This document shows positions 35,901 to 43,651 of a DNA stretch of 64,000 bases, piece by piece. This stretch comes from Larkinella sp. C7 (lineage in GTDB: Bacteria > Bacteroidota > Bacteroidia > Cytophagales > Spirosomataceae). The DNA lies in the NCBI RefSeq assembly GCF_006149005.1, contig NZ_VBSL01000002.1, forward strand, positions 485,466 through 549,465, read 5' to 3'. The translations under genes and the position numbers were made by a program. Numbering within the stretch: position 1 is the stretch's first letter; each line of letters starts with the position of its first letter. The notes beneath the pieces are model-generated. The model searched no databases. It was not told where the DNA came from and saw nothing but the letters and a program-made list of their open reading frames with translations.

Positions 35901-36131
35901 ATTCATCGCCACCTCGATCGGCACCGTTACAAACCGCTCCACCTCTTCGGCACTCCGCCCGTTCCATTCCGTCACAACGATGATCTGGGTGTTGGTGACG
36001 TCGGGAAACGCTTCGAGCGGGGTATTTAGGTAACTCACCACACCGGCGATGATGAGTCCGGCGGTCATGAAAAAGACAAAAAACCGGTTTTTGAGCGAAA
36101 AGCCGACGATATTCCGAATGAACCTGTTCAT
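32973..36131 (-). CDS. CzcA-type heavy-metal RND efflux pump
   Basis: A 1052-residue inner-membrane pump with the RND layout: an N-terminal helix (NRFFVFFMTAGLIIAGVVSY), a periplasmic porter loop, helices 2-7, a second loop and helices 8-12. The helix 4 motif DFGIIIDGAVVMVE is the form known for pumps of divalent ions (zinc, cobalt, cadmium, nickel) rather than the copper/silver type. It uses the proton gradient to drive metal through the adaptor and outer-membrane channel encoded just upstream. It is the last large gene of the TolC-adaptor-pump operon. Confidence 0.92.
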   Translation of the reverse strand: MNRFIRNIVGFSLKNRFFVFFMTAGLIIAGVVSYLNTPLEAFPDVTNTQIIVVTEWNGRSAEEVERFVTVPIEVAMNSVQRKTNVRSITMFGLSVIKIIFEDEVEDFFARQQVNNQLRTVTLPETVEPDVQPPYGPTGEIFRFTLESKTRDSRELLTLHNWVIDRQLRSVSGVADVVAFGGQEKIYEIRVNPTQLTKYDLTPLEVYQAITRSNINVGGDVIERNGQAYVVRGVGLLTSIPDIENIIIEELNGNPVLVKNVAEVAESSLPRVGQVGLNDNDDVVEGIVVMRKGENPSEILTRVKEKIEELNTRILPSDTKMVTFYDRDNLIAFCTRTVMHNLTEGIILVTVIVFVFMADWRTTVIVSIIIPLALLFAFMCLRLRGMSANLLSMGAVDFGIIIDGAVVMVEGIFVTLDHLAHKKGMATFNRMSKLGLIKKTGGELGKAVFFSKLIIITALLPIFSFQKVEGKMFSPLAWTLGFALLGALLFTLTLVPVLCSMLLRKNVREKNNFIVRFFTNTVTAGFEWCYARKQLSFLFATVCLGLTFFSATLLGTEFLPQLNEGALWVEAKLPMSSSLSETTKMVRVLRKKLMEFPEVNGVLSQTGRSNDGTDPSGFYYVQMQVNLKPKDDWPDRRTGRKLSTDDLIEEMDTKLKQFQGINYNYSQPIIDNVAEAVAGMNASNAVKIFGEDLTTLNGLADEVIEAIQNVPGIKDVGILRNIGQPEISVLFHDHKMALYGVSTADAQAVIEMAIGGKTASILYEGERRFDIRLRYAEHYRKTEDDIMRLMVPTMHGSKIPLSEIATLRKTTGPAFIYRDLNKRFIGVKFSVRERDLGSTIAEAQRKVSQKLKKLPKGYSVNWTGEFENQVRATQRLGEVVPLSLAAIFVILFVTFGNPKDAGLVLLNVPFALMGGILALHATGINFGISAGVGFIALFGICVQNGVILVSVFNQNRADRLPLDEAIRQGIRSRIRPVVMTALMAAIGLLPAAVSTGIGSETQKPLAVVVIGGLVTATVLTLLIFPILYRFFYRRAETAPKTWRREPELLEGPN

Positions 36132-36240
36132 ATTTTCAATGAGTGCTTGAGCGAATGAGTGACGGGACCGCCCGCGCGGTGCGTAAATTGGGTAGATACG
36201 CTATCGGCATTCAGAGATTGAGATTTATTCACTCCTTCAC

Positions 36241-37323
36241 TCAATCGTTGAGCGCGTCGTAAACCAGCAACTGATTTTTTGAGATTACCTGTTCACCGGT
36301 TTTCAGACCGGAGCGGATGTAGGCAATATCGCCCAGAAATTTGTGGACCTGAACTTCCCGGGTTTCGATGTCGGAGCGGCTTCGGAACACCATGACGTAG
36401 TATTTTGAATTGTCGAAAATAACCGCCGTGGAAGGCACCGTTGCCATGTTGGCGCCGTCGTCGAACCGCAGGGCCACCGTCGCGTGCATTTCCGGTTTGA
36501 GTTTCATATTTCCGTTTTTAAGCCGGATACGAATGGTCATGGCCTTGGTTCCGGGGTCGAGTACGCTGAAAATTTTATCGACTTTCCCGTGAAATTGCTG
36601 ATCGGGATAACTCAGCGTTTGCACGTTGGCCGACATCCCGGCTTTCACCCGGCCAATGTCGCTTTCGTTGACGTTGGCCAGCACCCAGACGTCGCTGATC
36701 TGACCGACGGTGAACAGGTTGTCGGCGTTGTCGGAGCGAAGTTGCATGTCCCGGTTGACGTTTTTCTCAATCACAAAACCGTCGATCGGCGCCCGGACCA
36801 CGTAGGTTGGCGTTTTGCCCAGGCCATAAATTCGAAAGATTTCCTTGACCCGGCTGAGTTCGGCCTGGGCGGTTTCTACGTCTTTCTTCGCCGAAACCAC
36901 TTCCCGCTGGGCGTTCAGTTTGCTCTCGAAGAGGTCTTCGGCTACACTCAGATTTTTCTGCGCCAGCAGCAGATCCGACTGGGCCTGAATCATTTGTCGC
37001 TCAAAATCCGCCACCTCACCCGACCGGATCACGGCCAGCTGCTGCCCTTTTTTCACGAAGTCGCCCAGTTCCACATCCACCTCTTCCACCACGCCCCCAA
37101 CCAGCGGAAATACCTTGATCACCTTGTTTTCGTCGGCGGCCACCTTTCCCACCAACGTCAGCTCACTCCGGACCGGCTGGTTCAGAACCGTTTCCAGGTG
37201 GATGCGATTCATCATCGTATCCGACATCATAAAGGCCTTTGCCTCGCTTTCTTCCACCTTCTGATGGCAGGCCGTCGCCAGCCCCAGTGTTCCCAGCAAT
37301 AGACCGCTAACGAGTTTGTTCAT
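36241..37323 (-). CDS. RND efflux periplasmic adaptor lipoprotein
   Basis: A 360-residue membrane-fusion protein anchored as a lipoprotein (GTLGLATAC, Cys19). It shows a barrel-sandwich/lipoyl half motif (VFPLVGGVVEEVDVELGDFV), a coiled-coil hairpin (residues about 110-165, MIQAQSDLLLAQKNLSVAED), the second lipoyl half (VVRAPIDGFVIEKNVNRDMQ) and a beta-barrel with C-terminal domain. It links the CzcA-type pump to TolC. The pump gene begins 109 nt downstream, and the outer-membrane channel ends 7 nt upstream. Confidence 0.92.
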   Translation of the reverse strand: MNKLVSGLLLGTLGLATACHQKVEESEAKAFMMSDTMMNRIHLETVLNQPVRSELTLVGKVAADENKVIKVFPLVGGVVEEVDVELGDFVKKGQQLAVIRSGEVADFERQMIQAQSDLLLAQKNLSVAEDLFESKLNAQREVVSAKKDVETAQAELSRVKEIFRIYGLGKTPTYVVRAPIDGFVIEKNVNRDMQLRSDNADNLFTVGQISDVWVLANVNESDIGRVKAGMSANVQTLSYPDQQFHGKVDKIFSVLDPGTKAMTIRIRLKNGNMKLKPEMHATVALRFDDGANMATVPSTAVIFDNSKYYVMVFRSRSDIETREVQVHKFLGDIAYIRSGLKTGEQVISKNQLLVYDALND

Positions 37324-37330
37324 CCTGTTT

Positions 37331-38584
37331 TTAGTTAAAAAGCTCCTCTCCCACGACGTAATTCAGTTCTTCATATGCACTGATGCGGTCGGCTTTGAGC
37401 CGGTTCAGTTCTTTGGTGCTTTCGTTGTAGGTCTCGATGAGGTCGATAAACTCCAGCAGGGAGATGTTGCGCTTCTGAAAATTGGCAAACAGACCCTGGT
37501 TCAACAGCTCGAATTGTTCCGAAAACCGCGATTCGACCGACTGGACCGTCCGCTCGACTTCCTGGACTTTCTGCAAAGCCGCCAGCACTTCGTTGTTCAC
37601 CTGCACGGCCTTCTGATTTTGAATCTGTTTCTGGTAGTCGATCTGGCTGCGGGCGGCTTTGATGGCCCCCTGGTTGCGGTTCAGAAACGGCAGATCCATC
37701 GCCACCGAAACGCCGAGGTAATGCGGAATATAGCTCCCTGCCTGATCATACGTTCCGCCAACGCGCAAATCCGGCACCGCCAGCGCCTTTTGCAACGTAT
37801 AATTCAGTTCCGACTGCCGGGTCAGCGACTGGTTGGCAAGCACATCCGGCCGGTTCTGCAGCGCCCGGCTTCGCAGGGAGTCGACCGGCTGGTTGGGAAA
37901 GCGGTATTGCTGGAGCTGGGCTTCGTTGACCAGTGGCAGAATGGGCTGATCGACTGAAAGCAACGTCCGCAAAAACTGCTGGTTTTCGGTCTGGCGAAGC
38001 CGGATTTCCAGCCGGTCGTTGTTGAGTTGAAACAGCAGGGCCTTCAGCCGGAGCAGCTCGCGCAACGACACGTTATTTTTGTCGAATTGTTGCTCAAAAG
38101 CCGCAACGGTTCCCTGTAAGGTGGTAATCTGACGGTCGTAGCGGGCGAGGGTTTCCTGCTGAAAGTAGAGATCGAAAAAGCGGCTTCGAAGTTCAAACCG
38201 GAGCGAGCGCAGCAAATCGGCAAACTCGTAGTTGTTCAGCCGGGCCGATTCCTGCGCCAATGAAATGCGTTTGTTCCGTTTCCCGGCGGTGTAGAGAAGC
38301 TGCTGCACCGAAATGATTTTCTGCCCCTGCCGACCCACGTCCAGCACCCGGCTCCGCTCCGTATTGTAGGCACTGATTTCAAGAAAAGCCGTCGGGTTGT
38401 CGTATAGACTGGCCTGAATAATGTCTGCCTGCCCGGCTTCGATTCGAAACCGGCCCGCCAGCAGCAACAGGTTATTTTTCAGAAACAGACTATCGGCCTG
38501 TCGGCGGCTCAGTCGCAAGGTGTCCTGCGCCTGTCCGATCAGAGAAAACAGGCAACACGCACTAAAAACAGCTAAAATTCGCAT
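37331..38584 (-). CDS. TolC family outer-membrane efflux channel
   Basis: A 417-residue protein with a signal peptide (MRILAVFSACCLFSLIGQAQ) and two TolC repeats, each a long helical hairpin with beta strands (LSRRQADSLFLKNNLLLLAG; RPDVLANQSLTRQSELNYTL). It forms the trimeric channel of the tripartite metal pump. It is the first gene of the efflux operon, and its ATG lies about 20 nt after the start predicted from array P1. The adaptor gene follows after 7 nt. Confidence 0.92.
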   Translation of the reverse strand: MRILAVFSACCLFSLIGQAQDTLRLSRRQADSLFLKNNLLLLAGRFRIEAGQADIIQASLYDNPTAFLEISAYNTERSRVLDVGRQGQKIISVQQLLYTAGKRNKRISLAQESARLNNYEFADLLRSLRFELRSRFFDLYFQQETLARYDRQITTLQGTVAAFEQQFDKNNVSLRELLRLKALLFQLNNDRLEIRLRQTENQQFLRTLLSVDQPILPLVNEAQLQQYRFPNQPVDSLRSRALQNRPDVLANQSLTRQSELNYTLQKALAVPDLRVGGTYDQAGSYIPHYLGVSVAMDLPFLNRNQGAIKAARSQIDYQKQIQNQKAVQVNNEVLAALQKVQEVERTVQSVESRFSEQFELLNQGLFANFQKRNISLLEFIDLIETYNESTKELNRLKADRISAYEELNYVVGEELFN

Positions 38585-38610
38585 TCCATTCGGTTCTCAC
38601 AATGCCGATG

Positions 38611-38690
38611 CAAGGTTTGCCGAGAGAAGTTAGAAGTCTGTTAGAAGCGAATTAGAAAAAAGTTAAAGAGCCGTTAAAAAAAAATTAGAA
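38611..38690 (-). promoter_or_regulatory. array P1: six regulator boxes at 11-bp steps before the efflux operon
   Basis: In plus-strand reading, hexamers start at 38630, 38641, 38652 (all TTAGAA), 38663 (TTAAAG), 38674 (TTAAAA) and 38685 (TTAGAA), exactly 11 bp apart. On the minus strand they read TTCTAA. The -7-like box AAACCTTG occupies 38618-38611, exactly 11 nt from the nearest hexamer, and no -33 TTG is present. This is the layout of a promoter that needs an activator of the OmpR/PhoB type, whose members bind 11-bp direct repeats. Confidence 0.8.
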
Positions 38691-38692
38691 AC

Positions 38693-40060
38693 TCAAAGAT
38701 GAGTGATCTGGATGGTAAACTGACTCCCTTCATTCAGGCGGCTTTCCACGGCGATGGTGCCCTGATGCAGCTCCAGAATCCGCTGACAAATGGAGAGTCC
38801 AATCCCAAACCCTTCATAACCAGCGGCATTGGCAGAACGATAAAACGGCTCAAAGATCAACTCGGTTTCCTCCGGCGATAAGCCGATTCCCTCGTCGCGG
38901 ACACGGACCCAGCACGAACGGGCATCGGTACCGAGTCGGACATGGGCGGTATGATCCGCGGAATATTTGCAGGCGTTGTCCATCAGGTTCAGCAAAACCC
39001 GCTTCAGCAATTCTTCATTTCCCGACACGGTGGTTTCGGTTTCCGATTCGGGCAGATTATCGTAATCGAATTCAACACGGTACTGGGGCTTGGCACTCAG
39101 CAGTTCATCCCGGGCCAGCAATACGACTTCCTCCATCTGCACCGGGGCCAGCGGCATCTGGCTGATGTTTTCGAGCGTTCGGGCCAGAAACAGCAGGCTG
39201 TTGGTCAAACCAATAAGGCGGTCGGCATCCGATAGCAAATTGGTCAGAATGGTTTCATATTCATTGGCCGTTAGCCTCCGAAGCAGGCCCAGTTGAATTT
39301 CGGATTTGAGGGCCGCCAGGGGCGTCCGGAGTTCGTGAGATGCGTGGGAAACGAAGCTGCGCTGCTGTTCGAATGCCTGCTCAAGTCGCCCCAGCACGGC
39401 GTTGAAATTGACCGCCAACTGATCGATTTCGTCTTGGCGGTCACCCTCATCAAGCCGTTGTCGGAGATTCCGGGCGGTAATGGTCGAAACCTGGGTGTTG
39501 ATCTCGTCAATGGGCCGCAGCGATTGCCCGGCGAAGAAAATGCCCAGGCCGATGGTCAGACTAATCCCCCCCAACAAACCCCAGATCAACGTGATGCGGA
39601 GGTTTTTCTGTTTATTCTGCCCGACGCGATCATTGGCCGACGCCAGCACCACCAGTTTTCGCCCGCCTTCTTCGTATAAAATCCCGGCCAGTTGGTTGTC
39701 GTCACTCCAGGTTTCAACCTCTTTGACTTGCCTGACCTCATCGAGCAATCCCCGTTGGTAGTGAATAATGTGGTCGTCGACGCTGGAATAGATCAGGCGG
39801 TTTTGTTCATCGAACACCAGCACTTTTTCGTCATACAGGGCCGTGAGCGTATTCCGGTCGATGATTTTGAGCAGATTATGATCCACTTCGTTGACCTGAA
39901 TCAAAAACCGGGCGGTGGTGAGTGCCTTGCTTTTTAGCCGGTCATAGAAATCATCACGGCTGTAGGTGGCGGTGGTGACGTAAATAATGACCGAAAAGGC
40001 CAGCAAAATAGTGGCAACGATGAGCGAAAACTGAAGCGCGATCCGGTTTCTGATCTTCAT
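38693..40060 (-). CDS. sensor histidine kinase of the metal-efflux system
   Basis: A 455-residue kinase with helix 1 at residues 9-30, a periplasmic sensor (about 31-155), helix 2 at 156-177, a HAMP linker (LRPIDEINTQVSTITARNLR), the dimerisation/phosphoacceptor box SHASHELRTPLAAL with His242, and an ATPase domain with DNACKY, RDEGIGL and GFGIGLSIC motifs. It should sense periplasmic metal and phosphorylate the adjacent regulator. It starts 4 nt after the regulator gene. The sensor loop contains several His residues (HIIHY) that might bind metal (inference). Confidence 0.92.
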   Translation of the reverse strand: MKIRNRIALQFSLIVATILLAFSVIIYVTTATYSRDDFYDRLKSKALTTARFLIQVNEVDHNLLKIIDRNTLTALYDEKVLVFDEQNRLIYSSVDDHIIHYQRGLLDEVRQVKEVETWSDDNQLAGILYEEGGRKLVVLASANDRVGQNKQKNLRITLIWGLLGGISLTIGLGIFFAGQSLRPIDEINTQVSTITARNLRQRLDEGDRQDEIDQLAVNFNAVLGRLEQAFEQQRSFVSHASHELRTPLAALKSEIQLGLLRRLTANEYETILTNLLSDADRLIGLTNSLLFLARTLENISQMPLAPVQMEEVVLLARDELLSAKPQYRVEFDYDNLPESETETTVSGNEELLKRVLLNLMDNACKYSADHTAHVRLGTDARSCWVRVRDEGIGLSPEETELIFEPFYRSANAAGYEGFGIGLSICQRILELHQGTIAVESRLNEGSQFTIQITHL

Positions 40061-40064
40061 CTGC

Positions 40065-40751
40065 TTACTCCACTTTTAAAACGTAGCCCATACCGGCGCG
40101 GGTGTGAATCAATTTCGGCTCGAAATCACGATCCATTTTTTTTCGTAAGTAGTTGATATACACCTCCACGACATTCGTACCAGGATCAAAATTGAGACTC
40201 CAGACTTTTTCCGCCAGGTCCATTTTGGATACGACCCGGCCCCGGTTGCGGACGAGGTATTCGAGCAGGGCGAACTCCCGGGCGGTCAAGTCGATGGGTG
40301 TGTTGCTGCGTTTAACCTGCTTGGTGGATAGATTGATTTCCAGATTCGCGATGCGCAACACCTCATCGGCGACGGTTTTATCGATCAGATCCGCCCGCCG
40401 GAAACAGGTTGCAATCCGGGCGTTCAACTCCCTGAAATCGAAGGGTTTCACCAGGTAATCGTCGGCACCCCGTTCCAGTCCTTCCACTTTATCTTCAATT
40501 TCACCCAGGGCCGTGAGCATGATGATCGGCAGATGCGGTTTTTCGGCCCGGACATTCCGGCAGATTTCATAGCCATTCAGACCCGGCAGGTTGATGTCCA
40601 GAATGATTAGATCGAATGGATGCCGCAACGCCAGATCACGCCCGTTGTAGCCTTCGTAAGCCACCTCGGTCTGGTACCCCTCCTCCATCAAACCCCGGCT
40701 GATGTTCTGGGCAATCCGGCGGTCATCTTCAACGATCAGAATGGTTTTCAT
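40065..40751 (-). CDS. OmpR/PhoB-type response regulator of the metal-efflux system
   Basis: A 228-residue regulator. The receiver domain has VEDDRRI and phosphoacceptor Asp52 (LIILDINLPGLNG), with Lys in YLVKPFDF. The winged-helix output domain covers residues about 130-228 (DLTAREFALLEYLVRNRGRV, TNVVEVYINYLRKKMDRDFE, LIHTRAGMGYVLKVE). It is the natural candidate to bind the 11-bp-spaced TTAGAA/TTCTAA arrays. Two such boxes, TTCTAA at 40821 and 40832, lie 70-86 nt before its own start codon and may give autoregulation. Confidence 0.93.
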   Translation of the reverse strand: MKTILIVEDDRRIAQNISRGLMEEGYQTEVAYEGYNGRDLALRHPFDLIILDINLPGLNGYEICRNVRAEKPHLPIIMLTALGEIEDKVEGLERGADDYLVKPFDFRELNARIATCFRRADLIDKTVADEVLRIANLEINLSTKQVKRSNTPIDLTAREFALLEYLVRNRGRVVSKMDLAEKVWSLNFDPGTNVVEVYINYLRKKMDRDFEPKLIHTRAGMGYVLKVE

Positions 40752-40820
40752 ACGGCTTTGAAATCAGGATACGTACCGAACTAACACCACAAACCGCCCC
40801 GACGGTTCTTGAAATCCAAA

Positions 40821-40837
40821 TTCTAAGGGTATTCTAA
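40821..40837. promoter_or_regulatory. two TTCTAA boxes 11 bp apart in the regulator/isomerase gap
   Basis: TTCTAA at 40821-40826 and 40832-40837. They show the same hexamer and period as the three arrays, but only two copies and in the opposite orientation relative to the regulator gene. No matching -7 box is obvious at 11 nt. Confidence 0.45.
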
Positions 40838-40923
40838 TGCCATCGCTCTCTCTTTCCAAAACGCTTCCCTGTCGGCTCACACGGTTTATTGGTCGACATT
40901 TCGAGCCCACTCGTCTATTACCC

Positions 40924-40954
40924 TTGTACATTCACCTGAAAAAGTATTACTTTG
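40924..40954 (+). promoter_or_regulatory. possible promoter of the TIM-barrel isomerase gene
   Basis: TTG at 40924-40926 and TTACTTTG at 40947-40954, with 20 nt between them, the expected spacing for the Bacteroidota housekeeping promoter; one mismatch to TAnnTTTG. It predicts a start near 40961, about 55 nt before ATG 41016. Confidence 0.45.
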
Positions 40955-41015
40955 ACTATTTCATACTGTAATCTCTTTCGTCAGTCTATTCATCCCAATC
41001 TACCGAATTAAAACG

Positions 41016-42053
41016 ATGGAAAACCAATCCACTCGCCGTCAGTTTCTGGGTGCCACAGCCGCTCTGGTTTCCAGTGCCCTGGTTGCGCCCTCCAAACTGT
41101 TTGGCGCACCGGCCCTGATCCGCAATCTGAACAAACCCAACTCGCTGATCAACGGCGTACAGGTTGGGGTCATTACGTATTCGTACCGGGATATGCCCGA
41201 CCAAAGTGCCGAAGCCACCCTGCAATACGTCCTGGACAGCGGCATCAGCGCCATCGAGTTGATGGGTGGACCGGCCGAGTCGTTTGCGGGCGCGCCCAAA
41301 AATACGGTCGATATGCGGGCCATTTTCCCATTGATGCGGAAACGACGCGAAAACCAGACCCTCACCGAAGACGAACAGAAAATGCTGGCGGATGCGGATG
41401 CCAAAATGAAAGCCTACCGGGCAGAAGTGGCGAAATGGCGGCTCTCGGCACCGATGAGTAAGTTTGAGCAGGTTCGCAAGATGTACAACGCAGCCGGTGT
41501 CACCATTTACGGATTCAAGCCCGACGCGTTTGGCATGCAGAACACCGACGCAGACATCGATTACGGAATGCGGGCGGCTAAAGCACTGGGGGCCAATCAG
41601 GTCACGCTCGAACACCCGGCCAACGATGCCCATACCCTGCGATTAGGAAAAATGGCCGAGAAACACGGTCTGCGGGTCGGCTACCACGGTCATGAACAGC
41701 AAACGCCCACGTTCTGGGATACGGCCCTCGCCCAATCCCCCGGCAATGCCATGAACTTCGATCTGGGCCATTACCTGGCCGCTGGTCAGCCCGACCCACT
41801 GGGCCTGATCCGGCAGAAACACACCCGGATTTCCAGTATGCACATCAAAGACCGCCAATTACCGGCGAATGGGAAAGGAAATTTGCCCTGGGGCCAGGGC
41901 GATACGCCCTTGTTGCCGGTTTTGAAACTGATGCGCGAGCAGAAATATACCTTCCCGGCTACGGTCGAGTTGGAGTATAAAATCCCGGAGGGCTCCAATG
42001 CCGTCGCTGAAGTGAAGAAATGCATGGACTTCTGCCGGAATGCACTGAGTTAA
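41016..42053 (+). CDS. Tat-exported sugar phosphate isomerase/epimerase-like TIM-barrel protein
   Basis: A 345-residue protein with a twin-arginine signal (STRRQFLGATAALVSSALVA), then a xylose-isomerase-like TIM barrel: GVITYSYRDMPDQSAEATLQ, GISAIELMGGPAE, and the metal-binding Glu/Asp/His run VTLEHPANDAHTL, VGYHGHEQQ, FDLGHYLAAGQ, SSMHIKDRQ. The family acts on sugars and related polyols; an exported form probably works on periplasmic keto-sugars. An insertion near residues 90-130 (KRRENQTLTEDEQKMLADAD) is charged and helical. It converges on a second gene of the same family. Confidence 0.85.
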   Translation: MENQSTRRQFLGATAALVSSALVAPSKLFGAPALIRNLNKPNSLINGVQVGVITYSYRDMPDQSAEATLQYVLDSGISAIELMGGPAESFAGAPKNTVDMRAIFPLMRKRRENQTLTEDEQKMLADADAKMKAYRAEVAKWRLSAPMSKFEQVRKMYNAAGVTIYGFKPDAFGMQNTDADIDYGMRAAKALGANQVTLEHPANDAHTLRLGKMAEKHGLRVGYHGHEQQTPTFWDTALAQSPGNAMNFDLGHYLAAGQPDPLGLIRQKHTRISSMHIKDRQLPANGKGNLPWGQGDTPLLPVLKLMREQKYTFPATVELEYKIPEGSNAVAEVKKCMDFCRNALS

Positions 42054-42076
42054 TGAGTTAAAAAAATGCATGTTAA

Positions 42077-42153
42077 ATATCAAATGATGAATGTTAAATG
42101 TAAAAGTGATTGCAACTCCGGAACTTTTACATTCGATATTCATCATTTGATAT
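42077..42153. repeat. 31-bp inverted repeat with few mismatches between convergent genes
   Basis: 42077-42107 pairs with 42123-42153 except for a short stretch near the middle. It lies between two convergent isomerase-family genes and shares words (AAATGATGAATG, AAATGTAAAAG) with the repeats at 25.7 and 57.5 kb. Confidence 0.85.
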
Positions 42154-42168
42154 TCATCATTCCCTTTT

Positions 42169-43125
42169 TCACCCCAACCCTGCCGATTTCAGCATTCCCC
42201 GCAGCGTCTGCAAATCCGTCTGCATGGCCTGATAGATTTTTTCCCGGGGAACCGTGATGGCTCGTTTGCCCTGATCGGCACCGCCCAGCGGGTACTCCAG
42301 GTGCAGCGAAATCGGAACACGGACGTTTAGTTTTTTCAGGAGTGCAAAGTAAGCCGGAAAATCGACCATGCCCTGTCCCAGGGGTACACTTTGCGCTTTC
42401 CATTTCCCCGCCGTTTTCTCCCAGATTACGTCTTTGATGGCGATAAACCGGATGTGCGGGGCAATCATCCGCAAGCCCGTCGACCAGGACGTCCCACCCT
42501 CCACCGTCGCGTGACGAATGTCGTACTGACTTCCCATGTGGGGGCTATTGATTTCTGTAAGAACCGTAGCCAGATCCCAGGTAGCCGAGCCGAAGTTGGT
42601 TCCGGCGTGGTTTTGATACGCTCCTGCCAGATTCAGTTGCTGATTCAGTTTTGCCAGTTCGCCAAGTTGCTGGCGGTAGTTGGTCAACACAGACCGAATC
42701 GGTTGGTCAGCGGGATACGCCAGCCAGCCCGTGCGGTAATACCGGATGCCCTGCTTACGGGCGGTTTCCAGCACCGTTCGGGCCGTCTCATCGGCTTTGG
42801 TAATGGCGGTGGTAATCGTAGATACGCTCAGGTTGCGCTTTTTGAGGATGTCGACCGCTTTCGGCAAATCGGTTTGCACCCGGGCCGGTTCGACGTGGCC
42901 ATCGGGCCGAACCGTCAGATCGACGCCATCGAAACCGAGGTCGGACGCAACCGTTGCCAGTTCGGTATAATCCAGGAAATGAAGGAGTTTTGAAAAAATA
43001 TGGATGCCATAAGGAACCGCACCTGCCGGTGCCTGCGAAACCGCCCTGGTTTCAGCCGCCGAACCAGCCAGACTGGTCGCCAGCAACCCTTTTAACACAT
43101 CACGTCGTTGAAGCAGAAGCGGCAT
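42169..43125 (-). CDS. Tat-exported sugar phosphate isomerase/epimerase-like TIM-barrel protein
   Basis: A 318-residue protein with a Tat-type signal (QRRDVLKGLLATSLAG) and a TIM barrel: LGFDGVDLTVRPDGHVEPAR, NLAGAYQNHAGTNFGSATWD, SQYDIRHATVEGG, IRFIAIKDVIWEK and PISLHLEYPLGG. It keeps the acidic and His residues that bind metal in the family. It is distinct enough from the neighbour at 41 kb that recent duplication is unlikely. Together with a small membrane protein upstream (82 nt away) it may form a two-gene unit. Confidence 0.83.
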   Translation of the reverse strand: MPLLLQRRDVLKGLLATSLAGSAAETRAVSQAPAGAVPYGIHIFSKLLHFLDYTELATVASDLGFDGVDLTVRPDGHVEPARVQTDLPKAVDILKKRNLSVSTITTAITKADETARTVLETARKQGIRYYRTGWLAYPADQPIRSVLTNYRQQLGELAKLNQQLNLAGAYQNHAGTNFGSATWDLATVLTEINSPHMGSQYDIRHATVEGGTSWSTGLRMIAPHIRFIAIKDVIWEKTAGKWKAQSVPLGQGMVDFPAYFALLKKLNVRVPISLHLEYPLGGADQGKRAITVPREKIYQAMQTDLQTLRGMLKSAGLG

Positions 43126-43207
43126 AGCGTTAGGGAGTAGGTGTGCCGATAAGGAATTTTGCGGGCTGATCTACTCGGTGGTCGTGACTCAGAAAAATAC
43201 CAATCCC

Positions 43208-43384
43208 CTACTCCGCCTGCTTCGCTTTCACCAGTAACACGAGCAGAACTGCCACCGCCGGAACCGTTAAACCACCCGCGATCAGGGCCTGGCGGTTGGT
43301 GCTGAATCCATCCGCAATGCCCGAAAACAGGTTGATCATAATCGCGATAAAAAGCAGTGCGGTTAAAATTGGTAGGGCTTTCAT
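43208..43384 (-). CDS. 58-residue two-helix membrane protein
   Basis: A short frame starting MKALPILTALLFIAIMINLF. One membrane helix lies at residues 3-20, a polar loop SGIADGFSTNRQ follows, then a second helix at about 33-52 (LTVPAVAVLLVLLV) and a basic tail KAKQAE. No family is recognised. It lies 82 nt upstream of the Tat-exported isomerase gene on the same strand and is probably cotranscribed with it, perhaps as a small membrane subunit. Two well-formed helices and a coherent reading frame make it more likely real than chance. Confidence 0.6.
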   Translation of the reverse strand: MKALPILTALLFIAIMINLFSGIADGFSTNRQALIAGGLTVPAVAVLLVLLVKAKQAE

Positions 43385-43586
43385 GGCTTTCTGTATACTT
43401 TAGTGTTTGCGTGTTGACCGATTTGGTTACTATATGACGGTGCGATGAACCACTTGTCACACCCGAAAGAATAAAAAACTTCGCCCATCAAAACCCATCT
43501 GTCTGGTTATTGCACTATGCCTTTTCGGGCCGAACAGGTTTATAAAACCGGTAGGCTGTCCGTGGTAAACTGTTTGTAAAAATCGG

Positions 43587-43594
43587 TATGTTTG
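43587..43594 (+). promoter_or_regulatory. possible -7 box of the hydrolase gene
   Basis: TATGTTTG matches TAnnTTTG exactly. No TTG is found at the usual distance upstream. The start would be near 43601, about 50 nt before ATG 43652. Confidence 0.4.
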
Positions 43595-43651
43595 TTGTTC
43601 CATACGATGAACGGTTTTACGCGTTCTTCCTGCGTTTTAATCTGGTAACTC

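Noticed and set aside
36146-36242. Inverted-repeat-like words between the pump and adaptor genes
   Set aside because: GAGTGCTTGAGCGAAT and ATTCACTCCTTCACTC match at only about 12 of 16 positions over a long loop, too weak to list with the hairpin family.
40839-40973. A 44-codon frame in the gap between regulator and isomerase genes
   Set aside because: It overlaps the predicted promoter of the isomerase gene and its product (MPSLSLSKTLPCRL start) shows no helix or domain pattern.
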